Source: Linnemannia hyalina
Taxonomy: Eukaryota > Mortierellomycota > Mortierellomycetes > Mortierellales > Mortierellaceae
NCBI GenBank assembly: GCA_019671135.1
Contig: JAHRHY010000022.1
Span: 310,001 to 374,000, forward strand
Direction: 5' to 3'
DNA length: 64,000 bases
Position numbers and translations under genes: made by a program. Under the pieces are notes generated by a model. The model saw only the letters and a program-made list of their open reading frames with translations. It made no database searches and was not told the origin of the DNA. Shown piece after piece: positions 27,252 to 39,489 of the stretch (the stretch's first letter is position 1; each line of letters opens with the position of its first letter).

Positions 27252-29659
27252 CTAGTCGCGGTCGGCTTTACGGACACGGAGGTCGTTCCTGATGGGGATC
27301 TTGAGTCCCTGCTTCGCGAATGCCTTTGACAGCTCCGTCGATTCTACAAAATATCAATACAAAAGGTCCAAGATAAAAAAAAAGGTGACAAATGTCAGCT
27401 CACGCTCGAACAAAACTATTAGGAAGACCATGGAAGCGTTGGACGGGGATAAAAAAAAGGGGGGGACGGGGGGGGAGAGGATGGCGAAGGCTTACCAGTC
27501 ATGCCAGGGAACTTCTTTGCGGAAAAGACTTGGAAGGGGTCGCTGGTCTCTTCTGCGACCAGGAGGGAAGTTTGTCCATCCTCACTGCTCGAAAAGTCAA
27601 AACTAAATTAGCATACAAAAAAAGAAAACCAAAAGTAAAACACAAGTAGATTAGTAAACAATACAGCCTCACATGCACATCACAGAGAAAAAAATGAAAA
27701 AAAAGAAAGAAAGAGGGTTACCTTCCAAAGCGCATAAGAGAGAACTTGAGGGTATAAGTCCCTTCCGTCCTGATACTCAAGTCCGGGAAACTGAAATACC
27801 ACCCCGGAACACCCTCTGGGTTATTCAACAGGATCGGGGATACTACCAAGGACCCCATCAAGATCCTGGTCAATTTGGGAGGGTCGGATTGTCCAGGTGT
27901 TGCAATCATGTTGCGGACTTCAGTACCGTCGTGCGACCAGAGGGAGACGTGGAGAACGAAGAGCGGGTCCTGTTCGTCCAGGTCTCCGTTGTTTCCGTCG
28001 ACATTGTCGTTGTCGTTTTCAGAGTCGCTGTTGTTATCCGAGTCGCTGTTGGAGTGATCGCTCTTATTTGGTTGGCGGCCGTGTTTGCCGAGTGAGGGTG
28101 AGGATGTAGATCCAGTGCCGTGCTCGTGCTTTGGGTTCTTGGCTGCTCCTCCTCTTTGGGACCGACCATTGCGAGACGAAGAAGATTTCTTGTCTCCACC
28201 AGCCTCGTCGGCATCGCTCGTCTCTTCCTGGTGATAAGCCTCATCCCCCTCATCATCCTCATGATCCCCCTGCACACTCTCCTCATCCGCATCTTCCTCT
28301 TGTCCTCCTGCTCCGACTTTCTTCCCGCCCTTGGCCTTCCTCCCTGCTCCTGCTCCTGCTCCCGTGCCCTTTTTCTTGGCCGAGCTCCCTTTCTTCCCAG
28401 TAGAAGCAGCGGCGGCGAGGGCAGCAGCAATAGCAGACCGATGTGCGCGTCTCGCAGGGTGCTGATTGTGCTGTTCGTCGAGGAGAAGCTGGACAATTGG
28501 GGGCGGGTCGACGGGTCGACGGTCCTTCTCGCCAAAGCCACACATACGTGCGTGGAGGGGTTGTTGTACGATTTTGATCCTTGCATGTCTATTTGGTGAA
28601 GTTGTTGTTATTGTTGGGAGAGGAGGAGTTGACATGATGGTAAGTATATCAATTGAAGGTTCAGGTTCAGGGGTTGGGGTAAGCTCGAGCAGAGAGGTAC
28701 GCTAAAGTAGCGAGAGTGTGCGTAAGTGCAGAAGAGAAAAGGAGCGGGGGGGGGGAATGTGTTTCAAGTGTCAAAGTGGATTTGAGGGTTTATCCATTTC
28801 TCTCAAGCGTGACTGGGTTCGAATCTTTTTTTTTTTTTTTTTTTTTTTTTTCCTCTTACCGTTGGTTGTCTTCTGGTGCCGTCGTTGTGGCACCAGTTGT
28901 GGCACGGTTCTCAGTCTTGACAATCGGGTGTATCTCTCCTCTCTCTTTCTGCTGCTGCTTCTGATGGTGTCCAGTACTGGAAGTAGTAGGGCCAGAGGGG
29001 CGTCTTGAAGAAGACGAGGAGGTCTCGTCCGGGATGGGTGCCTTTTGTTGTGTTACTGGCGCTGGAGGAGGACGGTGGTGGTGGTCGTATGGGTGCCTGT
29101 TGTCATACACCTGCGGTTGCTGCTGTTGCTGGTCATGGTACTGTGGATGTGCGTGTGGGTGAGGATGACCATGAGGATGATGGGATGGAGGCGGTCCAGG
29201 ATAATGCTGCTGCTGTTGTTGCGAAGGATCGATAGCTACCGCCGGGTAAGGGTGTCTCTGCTGATGCTGCTGCTTCTGCGAGAAGCCACTTGCCGATGAC
29301 GAAGACGAGGAAGGACCGCTCGAAGGATGTGGGTAAGGATGGTAGTGCGGGACATGATAAGGCGGGTGCCGATCATGATGGTGTGGCTGTTGTGATGCTC
29401 GGATAGGTTGTTCCGGGTGCGGCGGTTCGACGGGTTGTGCTGCTGGGTAGTGGCGCATCGGCGGCAATGGATTGCTTGGATGCTGCTGCTGCTGGTGGTG
29501 ATCTGGAGAGATGGTGTGTACCGGTGGGAGGTGCTGTTGTTGTTGTTGTTGAGGTGGGTATGGGTGCTGTTGCGGATGGCGAGGATGAGGGTTGGGATAG
29601 GAGTGGTGTTGGCGGTCGTCCTCTGAGTCCTGGTTGATGAGGCTGTGGATTGAAGCCAT
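27252..29659 (-). CDS. velB: Velvet-domain regulator, VelB-like, with a split velvet domain
   Basis: Four exons, 29659-28860, 28588-27722, 27602-27496 and 27343-27252, encode 621 residues; joins read EDNQRHARIKIVQQP, LMRFGSFDFSS and FPGMTESTELSKAF. The first ~265 residues are a Gln/His/Pro-rich tail. The velvet domain begins at about residue 271 (RIKIVQQPLHARMCGFGEKD, RRPVDPPPIVQL). It is interrupted at about 307-472 by a Ser/Asp/Glu/Lys-rich insert, and resumes with PLFVLHVSLWS, then PGWYFSFPDLSIRTEGTY and TSDPFQVFSAKKFPGM. Velvet proteins are fungal DNA-binding regulators, folded like NF-kB, that couple development and secondary metabolism; VelB-type members characteristically carry an insert in the domain. 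Membership in the family is secure; the VelB assignment rests on the insert position. Confidence 0.9.
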
Positions 29660-31508
29660 TACTGCTTATGCGTTTGTTTTTTTTTCGGTTGCTGTTCGGT
29701 TTTCTTGGGAGGCAGAGGCTGGTTTGCTTGACAGGCTTGGACAAGTGTTGATGTTGTTGTTTTTTCGGGTGATTCGGATCTTGATGTCGGACTAGTGAGC
29801 GAGTGTTGCCGACGACCTTTTTTTTTTTTTTTTTTGGTAATGAATGAGAGAGGGCGTGAAGAGAAGAATGAAGAGTGAAGTGGGGAGAGAAGAATGAAAA
29901 GGGGGAAAGGATAAAGAAGAGAAGGAAAGGAAAGAGGAGGTGAAGGGGACGAAAAAAAAAAGAAAGAAAAAAAGGGCCAGTGGACTCGAATTGCCAAATG
30001 GAGCGAAGGAGGAGGGACAATTGGTGTACAAACAGGCGGAACGGAGTACTCGCGCTTCAGTGGGGTCGGGAAAACCCATTCGCTGTCGTCAGAGCGAGGG
30101 AGAGGGTCAGGGCTGGACTGGGCACACAGGAACAGCAGGAGCAGGAGGCAGAAGGCCATTGAGATGCCCATTGGCCAACAAGTGAGCGATTTATTTTGTA
30201 TTTCTGGGTTTTTTGTCTTTTACCCGGAGTGGGAGGGAGCATGCAGCTTCGTCATGTATAGCACACAAGATGAACGCAAGAAAGAAGGTTGAAAGGTAGA
30301 GGGGTTGAAGGGTTGAAGGTTAATAAAGATTAGAGATGGAGATAGTGATAGAGTGTATCTTTCTGTGACATGCAATTGCTATTACCGCAGGCAATTGTGC
30401 TGACAGGACAACAGACACATGCTGTAAAGCTGTAGTATAGACGATAGAACCCAATTGACAATGGAGAACAACACCAGTAGGATACCATTAGCATATGTGT
30501 GTCTGTGTGTGTGTGTATCCAGATGACATGCAATGATACAAGCAGGCATGGGTGAGCTGCCCAATGTTATTTTTAATCACGCCTTTAAAGGCCCGATATG
30601 GGACCTTATCATACGCACGCATTCCCCCCATGGTTCCCCTGTGTGCCATGGTGTTCATTTCTCTTTGCTCGCCTAATTCGGCATCTTCACAAGAAGAAGA
30701 AGAAGGAGGCGCACAGCTTTGCCATGAACCTTCTTTCTACTCGCCTGTGCCTGTCCCCATTCGCGAGAAAACAACAACAATACGGAAGAGTATCCCTTTC
30801 TCAAACGCATTCGTAGTGGCATGCATCGATGTGCAGCACATCCCAATAATAACAAGAATATTACCCCTGTGCCTGTCGTCCGCGCCAACTTCACAGAATA
30901 CACGCACAACATGCGTTTCTCCAGAAATAAACAAATGCAATCCAAGCCATCAAGTCTGTGTACCACCACCCTACCAACCAGGATGCCAACCATGGCCAAT
31001 AATAGACCCTACTCTTTGATCCCCTCTTCCGCTCGCTCCCTTTTCAGTACCCCTTTTGTTTGCCGTTCACCTTCGTCCTTCTTTGCTATCCCAAAGGAGC
31101 CGTTGGCTCCTCCCCTTGTTTCCTTTTTCTTTCCATCCCCCTCCATTTTTTTCTACTTTTCCTCCTTCCTCTTTCTGCCGCACTTATGTGCCCTGTGTCA
31201 CCCAATGCAGACAGCTTGGCCCTGAGGACCCTCTTTCTTCCATCGGCCATTCGAGTAATTGAAGTGGCTAGGCTGCACATTTTTATCTATTCTTGTCGAT
31301 GGACGCGTCTTTCTCTCTTGTTCTTGAGGATATCCACAACCCTCACTATCTACCTCTTTTTGATTGTTTTCACCAATTCTTATAAGAACATGGTTCTCAT
31401 CCACCACTTTTTTTGGATCATCCTCTTCACAATCTTTTTTCTTCATCAACCTCAACACACCCTTAGGACAACAAGTCTCCACCTCACCAAAAAGCAAACA
31501 AGCAAGCA
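29660..31508. promoter_or_regulatory. Divergent upstream region, velvet gene / unknown gene
   Basis: These 1,849 bases lie between two start codons facing away. There are T/A runs near 29820-29836 and 29952-29960, a short (TG)n at 30497-30516, and a pyrimidine-rich stretch from 31060 to 31200. Long open frames on both strands (for example 30552-31019) have no domain or codon signal, and I do not call them. Confidence 0.5.
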
Positions 31509-32755
31509 ATGCCAACCCTTCCAAAAGCCATCGACCCGGCCCTCCTCCTAGCCTACCTCTCCTCAAAGCATCCTCAAGACAGTCAGTTCCTCCAAATCTT
31601 CCATAGTCTTCACCCTGCCATCTCCACTGCCAACTCCAATGAGTACCCCCTGCGACTCTACATTGTCCAACAACCCGCGCCCGCCAAGCACCGTCGCTCC
31701 TACGTCGAGATCAAGGACCTTCGCGCACTCTGTGGTCGTGATCCTGCGACCGATCTTGCGGTTTCTGTCTCTGATGCCGCAGGTGCTGCTGCCCCAGGAG
31801 GTGAGGAGGGCGCCGCCATGTCGGATTTGAAGGACTCGGTACTGGTGATGAGACGCATCCTTGAGGCTCCGGTCTTGACGGCGGAGACGTTGGCGTGTTT
31901 GCCCGGGTCTGATGGGTCCACTGCCGGGAGTGGGAGTGATAGTATGAGAGGGGATGGATCCAGCAATGCTGGTGATGATACCAGCTCTTCTCTGGCCGAT
32001 GATGATATGGCCGGTGGCAATGGTTGCAGTGGTGGAGGAATGGAGCTTTCAAAGATGTTCTTAGATGCGGATCATGTCGCGTCTTGGATGTCCAACAGCG
32101 CCTCTGCCTATATTGATATGTGTATGTTCTCTTCTTTTCGTTCATGTTTTTCATTGCATGGTTGGTCGTGTTACACACAGCAAAAACACTCACCCTCTTT
32201 TTTTTTTATTATTATTTCGACTCGTGTTTGCAATTAGGTATGTCGATGGGCATTTCGGATGGATCAGACTCCGCGCCGCCTCCACCCTCGTCCACCAACA
32301 CACCAGCCCAATTGGTCCCCGAACAAGTCGACTACCAATCCGACGGTGCCGCCGGCGACATTTATGACGACGAGGATGAAGATCCCACCAATGACGATAC
32401 CCGTGAAGGAAAACGCGCCCGCCACTCCACAAACACCATCAACCCGCACCAAGCTCTCCCCCCTTTCTTCCGTCCGCTCATAAAAGACGGTAAAGTCCAG
32501 TTCGAGATCTGGGTCGTCGCCTTCCTCAAGCCTCAGCTCCTCGCAGACCTTCCACCCAAGCCTTGTATCGGAGGTGGGCCTCATATGCAGAGCAGTTCGC
32601 AGTGGACTGAGCGAGTGAACGAGTTGTTGGATTCAACAGAGTTGCAGAGGTTTGTGACGAGCGAGGTTGCGGGGGGCCGGATTGGGGTTGACTTCAAGAA
32701 GATCATGGCGGAAAAGAAGGATGGAAGAAAGTCGACTCGTACTGTTATCCGCTAA
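31509..32755 (+). CDS. Protein of unknown function, 376 residues
   Basis: Two exons, 31509-32121 and 32238-32755, with a 116-base intron; the join reads AYIDMCMSMGISDG. Three ordered-looking parts are separated by low-complexity linkers. They are an N-terminal region (LPKAIDPALLLAYLSSKHPQ and YPLRLYIVQQPA), a central stretch ending DADHVASWMSNSASAYIDM, and a C-terminal region (PPFFRPLIKDGKVQFEIWVV and TELQRFVTSEVAGGRIGVDF). A basic motif, EGKRARHS, could be a nuclear localisation signal. No membrane span or enzyme motif is seen, and no family is recognised. Confidence 0.72.
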
Positions 32756-33568
32756 GTGGAAGAAGAGTATGGGCTGAGCGGTAAGGCACAAAGGCTCATG
32801 CCAACGCCACTCGCCCTTTTTCTCTCCTTCGCTCTCTTCTCTTATTGTTGTTTCCGTTGCACATATCCCACTCTCTCTTCTTTGCTCTTCTCTTCTCCCT
32901 TTCAACTTACCCATCCATCGTCAACACACCCTCTTCCACACCACTATCATCCACAGCCACGCACCACCACCACCACGCTACTCCTAGACCCATAACCACC
33001 CACTCAACAACCACAACTCTTCATCCACGACCTCTTCAAACATACACGACCTCTTCAAACATCCACACACCCCAGACATCCACACACTTTTCTCTCGAAC
33101 CGTCATAAGCACCACCGCCGCCTCTCTTTAGACTTTTTATTTTTCTTTTCGTTTTTAGATGTTGAACCAGACCAGCGCAGACACATTTTCTAGACTGCAT
33201 AGACCCGCATTTCAACACATAGATTCCCACATCCCTCCTTTTCTTTCTACTTCCACCTTTCTTTTCTTTAACCCATAGACGTTTTCTTTACCCTTTTCTT
33301 TTACCACATGTACTAAACACATAGAATAAAAACGTGAATCTTCCTCACAAACACATCACTCATCACGCGTCCATACGCATACACTTGCTGTTGGTGAATT
33401 GCTTTGTTTCGTGATATGTTTTCTTATTTTATTTGTAAGCACATTAGGGTATGGGTGGGAAGAGAGAGAGAGTGAAAGTGAGAGAGAGTGAAAGTGAGAG
33501 AGAGTGAAAAAAAAGTTAAGGTAAACACCTTCGCCCCCACCTCCCCCCCCAAAAAAAACTCCAATACA
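32756..33568. other. 3' flanks of two convergent genes
   Basis: These 813 bases are CA- and CT-rich with a purine tract of repeated GAGAGAGTGAAAGT units at 33463-33505 on the + strand. No gene is seen. Confidence 0.5.
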
Positions 33569-36191
33569 TCAGTCAACAAAAATCTTGTTCAACATATTCT
33601 GAATAATCGTCTTCCTCCCCATCCCCGGAGACGTCTCAAAAACACCCATAACAACCGCCATCGCACATCCAAACAACACCGTCTCCCCACCCTTCACTTT
33701 CCGGACCAACCCCGCCTTAACGGCTCTCCTCCAAAGCGCCTCAATCATAAACCTTGTAAAATACAACGTCAAGGCCGATTGCCTGGCGGGTGTCTCGAGG
33801 AGGACCCAGAGTCCACCCAGGAAACCGTTGAGGTAGTGTCGTTTTGTGGGGAGGAACCAGGTCGGGAGTGTTTTGTCCATGGAGCAGAAGAGGGGGAATG
33901 CGGTGACGACGATACCCCAGGTTGCGATTGTGCTACGGAGGGTTGCGATTGTTGTCTTTGATACATAGTTCATCACCCTAGTTAGAAAGATGTGGAGGAA
34001 AAAAAAAAAAGTGAGTATATCAGGTCTTTGCAAGCAACATCCTAACATCCAAACAAAAAGAAAAACAACCACACACACATAAAAACAGAAGCACGTATAT
34101 ATATAAAAACATACCCCTTCTGGAAGACATTCCCTCCACGGGCGATAAACGTCAAAGCCGCCAGAACCGCATACATCTTGAACGAGAAAACCGCATTCCG
34201 GCCCAGAAGCTGCCTCGTCGCTGTCCCACAGCTCGCCACCCCCGGGTGAAACATTCGACACCCGACCGAGTGGTGACCCATGGACTCTGTGAACTTGAAA
34301 GTACTCTCACAAGCCTTTGGCAACAAGAATCCCTTTGCACTACCGCTGACATCTCCTGTAAGGGCAGCAGCAGCAGCAGTGGCGGCGGAGGCGAGGATGG
34401 GTTGGGACAGGTACCCGGCGTTCATGTAGGCTTTTGCGCCTTCAAAGAGCTGTCCGGAGGTTGGGAAGGCGCCTAGAGACTTTGTGTTGAAGCCCTTGGG
34501 GCGGTGGAGGTATGGGTCGCATTGTGACATAATCAGCTTTGTCCATCCCACCTAAATAAGGAAAAAAATACGCGTTTGTGCGAAGAAAAGGTTGGGGAGA
34601 AAATAAGGGGACGCGTTGGTTAGCTGATTGATGGATTTGGCGAAAGAACGGATGCATTGCATTGACCTCCGTTTTTTTTGAAAGGGGCGCAAACAAAAAA
34701 AGATACTTACAGGATTGCAGTCATTATGCTGGATGAAGGTGTGCACAATCTGCGAGGTACTAATAGGCGCCAAGATCCAGATCCCGACCCAACTAGGCAA
34801 CCACTTCAAGAGCCCCTCATGTTCCAGCGCCGCATAAGCAGATTCACCAGCGTACGTCAAAAAGTACAACGCCATCGTCAACCGACGGGCCTTTTCGGGG
34901 ATCAGACTGTAGGCCGGTGCAGCGATAAGGGAGGCCAATAGAGCGGGGACCCACTTTTTCCTGTTCCTTGCAGCCTGCTCCTTGGGGTTCACTGGGAGTG
35001 TATCGTCATCATCATCAGATCCATTCTGTTGTTGGTTCTCGTCTCCGCTGTCGAGCTGTGTCAACCCCCCAAATACAATCTTGCCATCTCCGTGTTGACC
35101 TCGCCGTTGCGTGCCTCCAAGGCTAATTCCAGAGTCCGACCTCCTGGAACCTGCTGGACGTTGATCCTGCGAAGACGAAGAGGCGTGCTCGAGAGCGAGG
35201 GCAATAATATGGAAGGACAGTTTGTAGACGAATGCAAAGAGACCACAGGAAGCTCCTAGTCGTAGGGAGGAAGGGTTGGTAAAGATCTTGTGGACAAGTC
35301 CCTTGAATTTTTGTTTGAGGAGAGCGGGGAGGAGGACGTCCATGGCTGTGCCTGCCAGGAAGGCAAGTGTGAATCCTCGGATTCCTGCGCGTGTTGCTGA
35401 AGACAGTGCTGCTACATTCCTGTTTACTTGTGGTTTGTTGTTGTTGTCGCCATAGTGGTCGTCGTCAATTGAGGGTCTGTTGTTGTTGTTGGCTTGGGAT
35501 CTTTGTTGGGTAAACAGATAACATAGTGAAGGTGGACGAAGAAACAAGAATAGAGGGAGGGGAAAAGGTTAGGTTTCTGGGTTTGATTGGCACTTTCATT
35601 TGTTGTGGGGCGAGAAAGAAGGATTTGGGGGCGCACAAAAAAACAAAAAGGGTAAAAAGGCTTCACTAGCATATTACAGTTTTTTCTTCTTGCGCCCCAA
35701 TGAACTACACAAGGCCAGTGAAGGCAATTGACTTTTATCAAGATAACTTACTTGAACCATCGCTCGTATTCCTCAGGGTCAACGAGGGAGGTACCCAGCC
35801 TCTGGAGGCTCTCGTGCGAGAAAGTCACCGAAGGCTTGCTCTTTTTGGAAGCAGGGGCAGACTTAGTCGAGGCAGAAGGGGTAGTTTTCCCCTTCTTGGA
35901 TTTGCTCTTTGAGTCGAATCTCAAGAGACGGTATCCTGTAGGCGAGAGGAAGAACGAGAGTACGATCTTGGAGAGGTATCCCCCTCTTGCTGTTGAAGTA
36001 GATGCTGAAGTAGAGGTTGAAGTGGACTTGAGGGGACGGAAGTGTGCCGAGAATGGGTCGGAGGGGTGGGTATCTGTAGGAGTGGATGGGTATGATGTAT
36101 CTGAGAAAGATTCAAGGTCGTTGTGAGTGTTGGCATCCCTGCCTTTGAGGGTGTTGAGCTCTGCTGGTGTAACGCTGAATATCTTTGCCAT
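33569..36191 (-). CDS. TMEM135-like multi-span membrane protein
   Basis: Four exons, 36191-35752, 35500-34711, 34551-34115 and 33977-33569, encode 691 residues; joins read ERWFKSQANNNN, HNDCNPVGWTKL and FQKGVMNYVSK. After a Ser/Thr-rich start, the conserved part begins near AGIRGFTLAFLAGTAMDVLL. Membrane segments with small-residue packing follow (WVPALLASLIAAPAYSLIP, YFLTYAGESAYAALEHEG), then a Cys-containing segment (VGCRMFHPGVASCG) and a C-terminal set of spans (VLFGCAMAVVMGVFETSP). This pattern and length fit the TMEM135 group, distantly related to Tim17-like carriers and linked in animals to mitochondria and peroxisomes. The family assignment is from remembered features; location in the cell is inferred. 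Confidence 0.78.
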
Positions 36192-38015
36192 TGTGGATGT
36201 GATGTGGAAAGGGGCGGCGAGAGAGAGGATGTGATATAGTCGAGTGGAAGTGTATGAGAGGAAAAGGAGGGAAAGAGAGAAAAGTGAAGCCAGAAGAGAA
36301 AAGAAGAAAGAAGGAGGAGAGAAAAAGAAAAAAAGGTCAGGAGAAGGTAATGGATGCTTGCTTGTTGTCTTGTTGTCTTTTTGTTGATGGAGGGAAAAAA
36401 AAAAAAAAAGCGAAACCTAGTGAGACGAAAAGCTCGTTTTATATTCGAAAAGGCATGGTTTCAGGAACAGCTTCACCACCTAGTCCTGGCATAATTCGCC
36501 GCTTCAATTTGGCTTTTTTGGTGGGTACATCCATCCATGTCCCTGCACGTCCGATCGTCTTTCTTCTGTTCTCAAAAGGCGAACCGATCAATGTGTGTCT
36601 TCTGTCCCTGTCTTAAAGGTGCTTGTTTGTTGCGCTTCCGTGCATGGGGCACCCAACAAAATAATAATGCGAAAAGGGGGGACAATGCACACTTTCTTTT
36701 TACTTCACTGCAAAACTAGGATGAACTTGGCTTACAACAAAATGGAGGGAAGAACGAGAGCCAATGGAGGTACGGTACTAAAAAGGAGAACAAATCTTAG
36801 TCAAATCAAACACATATGTCCCACACATCCTTGGCACTTACAAACGTTCAATTGGAAATATGAAATCTGCAACATCCAACACATGTAACAGGATACATCC
36901 AGCATGGGTGCAGCGCTTGGCATGGCGTTTCATATATATTTATATTCGGAATAGTATTACTCTTGAACCGCTGTCCAACCTTTCTCATTTCCTCATTCTA
37001 GGAGGACGTTTATGTATGGATTGTAGAAACGCGTCCTTCCTTTCGGGACACTACCATTCGTCCTCTTTCTTCCTCCAACATTCTCTCCTATTTGTTTTGT
37101 ATGGGGCAAACCCCTCCTATTTTCCAACTGAAGGATGGACACCTATCTCTACATCAATTGACATCCCACCCCGGCCTAGTAGGCCTATGCCTCCAATTCG
37201 TCGGCCCGTCGATCTCTTTTTTTTTGGTTTTGTTTTGTTGTTGGTCCGTTCTCCACATCCTTTCACCTTGTACTTCGGGGTCAATCGATTCCATGGAAGG
37301 ACAAACGATCGCAAAGTTGCTATCTTTTATCTTTTTTTCATTTTGTTTCCTTGGCATTTGCTCCGCCAAATGGAATGACCATTGTGTCTCCAGTCCCATA
37401 TGGATACACGGAACGAACAACAGCATGTCCATTAGTCAAGGACAAAACCCCGTCCAATTAAGGATAGTAAGGGTTAATGAGAAAGCTGAGGGGTCCTCTT
37501 GGCGTCTGTGCCTTTTTGTAATATTCATTCCCTCTGCCCCAACCCAGTTTGCCACATGTCCACGTTTTAATGGGCCAAGACGAAGGGCGGATGTCGAGAT
37601 GTCAACCCCTTAAAGTCAGAATTGGCCCATGTCGTGACGCTCGATTGTACACCATGGTCAAAGTCGAAGCAGAGCAAAGCCTTGACCAGATTGTCCTGGC
37701 TGACCTTTATGCTTTTGCTGCAGGAGAGAATAGGGAGTGATGCTCACGGGGTCACCGTTGAGTTTGCCGTTCTCTCTGTCAGTGTTGGCGGAGTTTACTT
37801 TTCGCTCGTCATGCTTTGACTCTGCACCTTTTCTCAGCCTTCCTTCCTTCCGTCCTTCGTTCTTACCCACTTTCACACCTCCTTCTTTTCTTCTCTTCTC
37901 TTCTTTCTAGTCACCACCTTCACGCCACTCTAACGAATACACAACTACCCTCTCGCTCACGACCTCGATAACAAAGTAACCCTCAGGACACCAAACACCG
38001 ACTCAACTAACAGGA
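36192..38015. promoter_or_regulatory. Divergent upstream region, TMEM135-like gene / VPS68
   Basis: These 1,824 bases include a purine-rich block at 36250-36360, an A15 run near 36394-36408, and a TTC/CTT-rich block at 37830-37910 before VPS68. A 173-codon open frame at 37092-37613 is T-rich and domain-free, so it is not called. Confidence 0.5.
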
Positions 38016-39289
38016 ATGTCGAACCAATGGAATCTCAGTGACAGGCAGAAGCGCATTTGCCTTTTCCCCATGCCAAGGATACCCCGCCTGGGTCCCAAGG
38101 CCCGTGACGCCGCTATCTACATCTCTGGCGCTCTCGTACGTCTCTTCTTTTTCCACTTTTCTTGTCTTCTTTTCACTCTATGACTGGAGTGCACTGTTTC
38201 TCCTTTGTCGTCGACACAGCATAGACCAAACAACCAGGGACGATGCTCTCATACCTCCCTTTACCTGTACAAGCAACTGACGGCCTTCTTTCCTTCGTTT
38301 ACGCTTAACCGGGACCGATTAGTTCGCGCTAGGATGGTGGTTCTTTATCGATGCAGTAATCAGGTCCAAGAACTGGGACTATGACGACGGACCCAAACAT
38401 GTCTCAGTCTCCTTTGTCGACTGGGTGCCGGGTATCTGCAGCACCATCGGCATGATTGTGTACGTTTCCTTTGCTGTTTTTTTTTTTCCCTCTTGGGTTT
38501 GGGTGCCCCTTTTACTTTGGCCACGTTTGTTTCTCTTTTTGTTGAGAGTGTATTTCGACAGTGACCGTTTGCTTGACTTGGTGCATATGACGATTTTATT
38601 CCCTTGTTTCTAACAGCTTCTTCCACTTCTTCTTTCTTTTCCACATATGGAAACATACCGGGACCTGGATACAACCCACAAAACAAACGAATAACTAAAA
38701 AAACAGCATCAATTTGATTGACAAGGGAGCATTGCGCGGAGACTCGTTCTCGTTCTCGAGCAGCGGCGGTGGCACCAGTGTCGCCTGGAAAGCTCGCGTC
38801 TTTTTGTTTGTTGGCTTCGCGTTCATGGCTGGAGGACTTGCTGGATCTGTCGTAAGACTTTTTGTGTCGTGATTCTTTATCTCTTTTGTTGACATCTCGT
38901 TTGTTCGAAGGAGTGTGTTGGGAAGAACAAGGAGAAGGGACACAGCTGTGGGAAAACTGGACTTGGCACTGATCCACCTTTTTTTTCGTCTGTTTTTTTT
39001 TGTTTTGTTATCTATTAGTCGGTGATGTGCATCAAGTACCTCTTACCCAGCTATGGCCAGATCTTCAACTCTTGGGGAATCAGTAACGTCATCCAGAACG
39101 GCTCCCTCATGGCCAGGTAAAAATGATACCTACGCGATCGTCTGAAGTAATATGGAGGGTGATATGAACACATGGGCCATTCCCTTACTTATCTCCCCAC
39201 ACCCTTTTGTTGTGAATGAAAATAGCGCCGCGATTTTGTGGGTGGCCCAGAACACAGAGTCGGAATACCAATACAACTTTGCTATTTAA
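38016..39289 (+). CDS. VPS68: Vps68/TMEM50 family (UPF0220) membrane protein
   Basis: Five exons, 38016-38135, 38323-38459, 38707-38851, 39019-39116 and 39226-39289, encode 187 residues. The family start (FPMPRIPRLGPKARDAAIYI) is followed by four membrane spans (GALFALGWWFFIDAVI, WVPGICSTIGMIVINLID, ARVFLFVGFAFMAGGLAGSV, ASAAILWVAQNTESEYQYNF). The ending with Tyr and Phe fits UPF0220. Vps68 acts with Vps55 at endosomes in sorting to the vacuole. Codon joins are clean and length is normal. Confidence 0.93.
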
Positions 39290-39489
39290 GCAATGGTATT
39301 ATTGGGATGCGCGAGGACATTGGAACAGGAAGAAACACGCAAAGGGGAAAAGATATGTCTGCAGGACAGAGACGACAGCTGTAACTTTGTATAGGAATTA
39401 GTCACACGCAACAAAAGTACATATAATGACATGTTGAACAAGCGCGAATAGTGATCAGAAGTTATGCAGAGATGGGTGTATTATGTGGT

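Noticed and set aside
28816..28826. GGTTCGAATC followed by a T run, resembling a tRNA B box and terminator
   Set aside because: The T stem does not pair, there is no A box at the right distance and no acceptor stem. It lies in a velvet intron.
29660..30171. Reverse frame beginning with a signal-peptide-like MGISMAFCLLLLLFLCAQSS
   Set aside because: After the start it becomes Phe/Ser/Pro low complexity from poly-pyrimidine DNA and overlaps the velvet leader; not convincing as a secreted protein.
30552..31019. 155-codon open frame upstream of the unknown gene at 31509
   Set aside because: No domain, mixed low-complexity composition, and it sits in promoter-type DNA.
37092..37613. 173-codon open frame with hydrophobic runs
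   Set aside because: Hydrophobicity comes from T-rich DNA; no conserved motif, and it lies in the divergent promoter region of VPS68.
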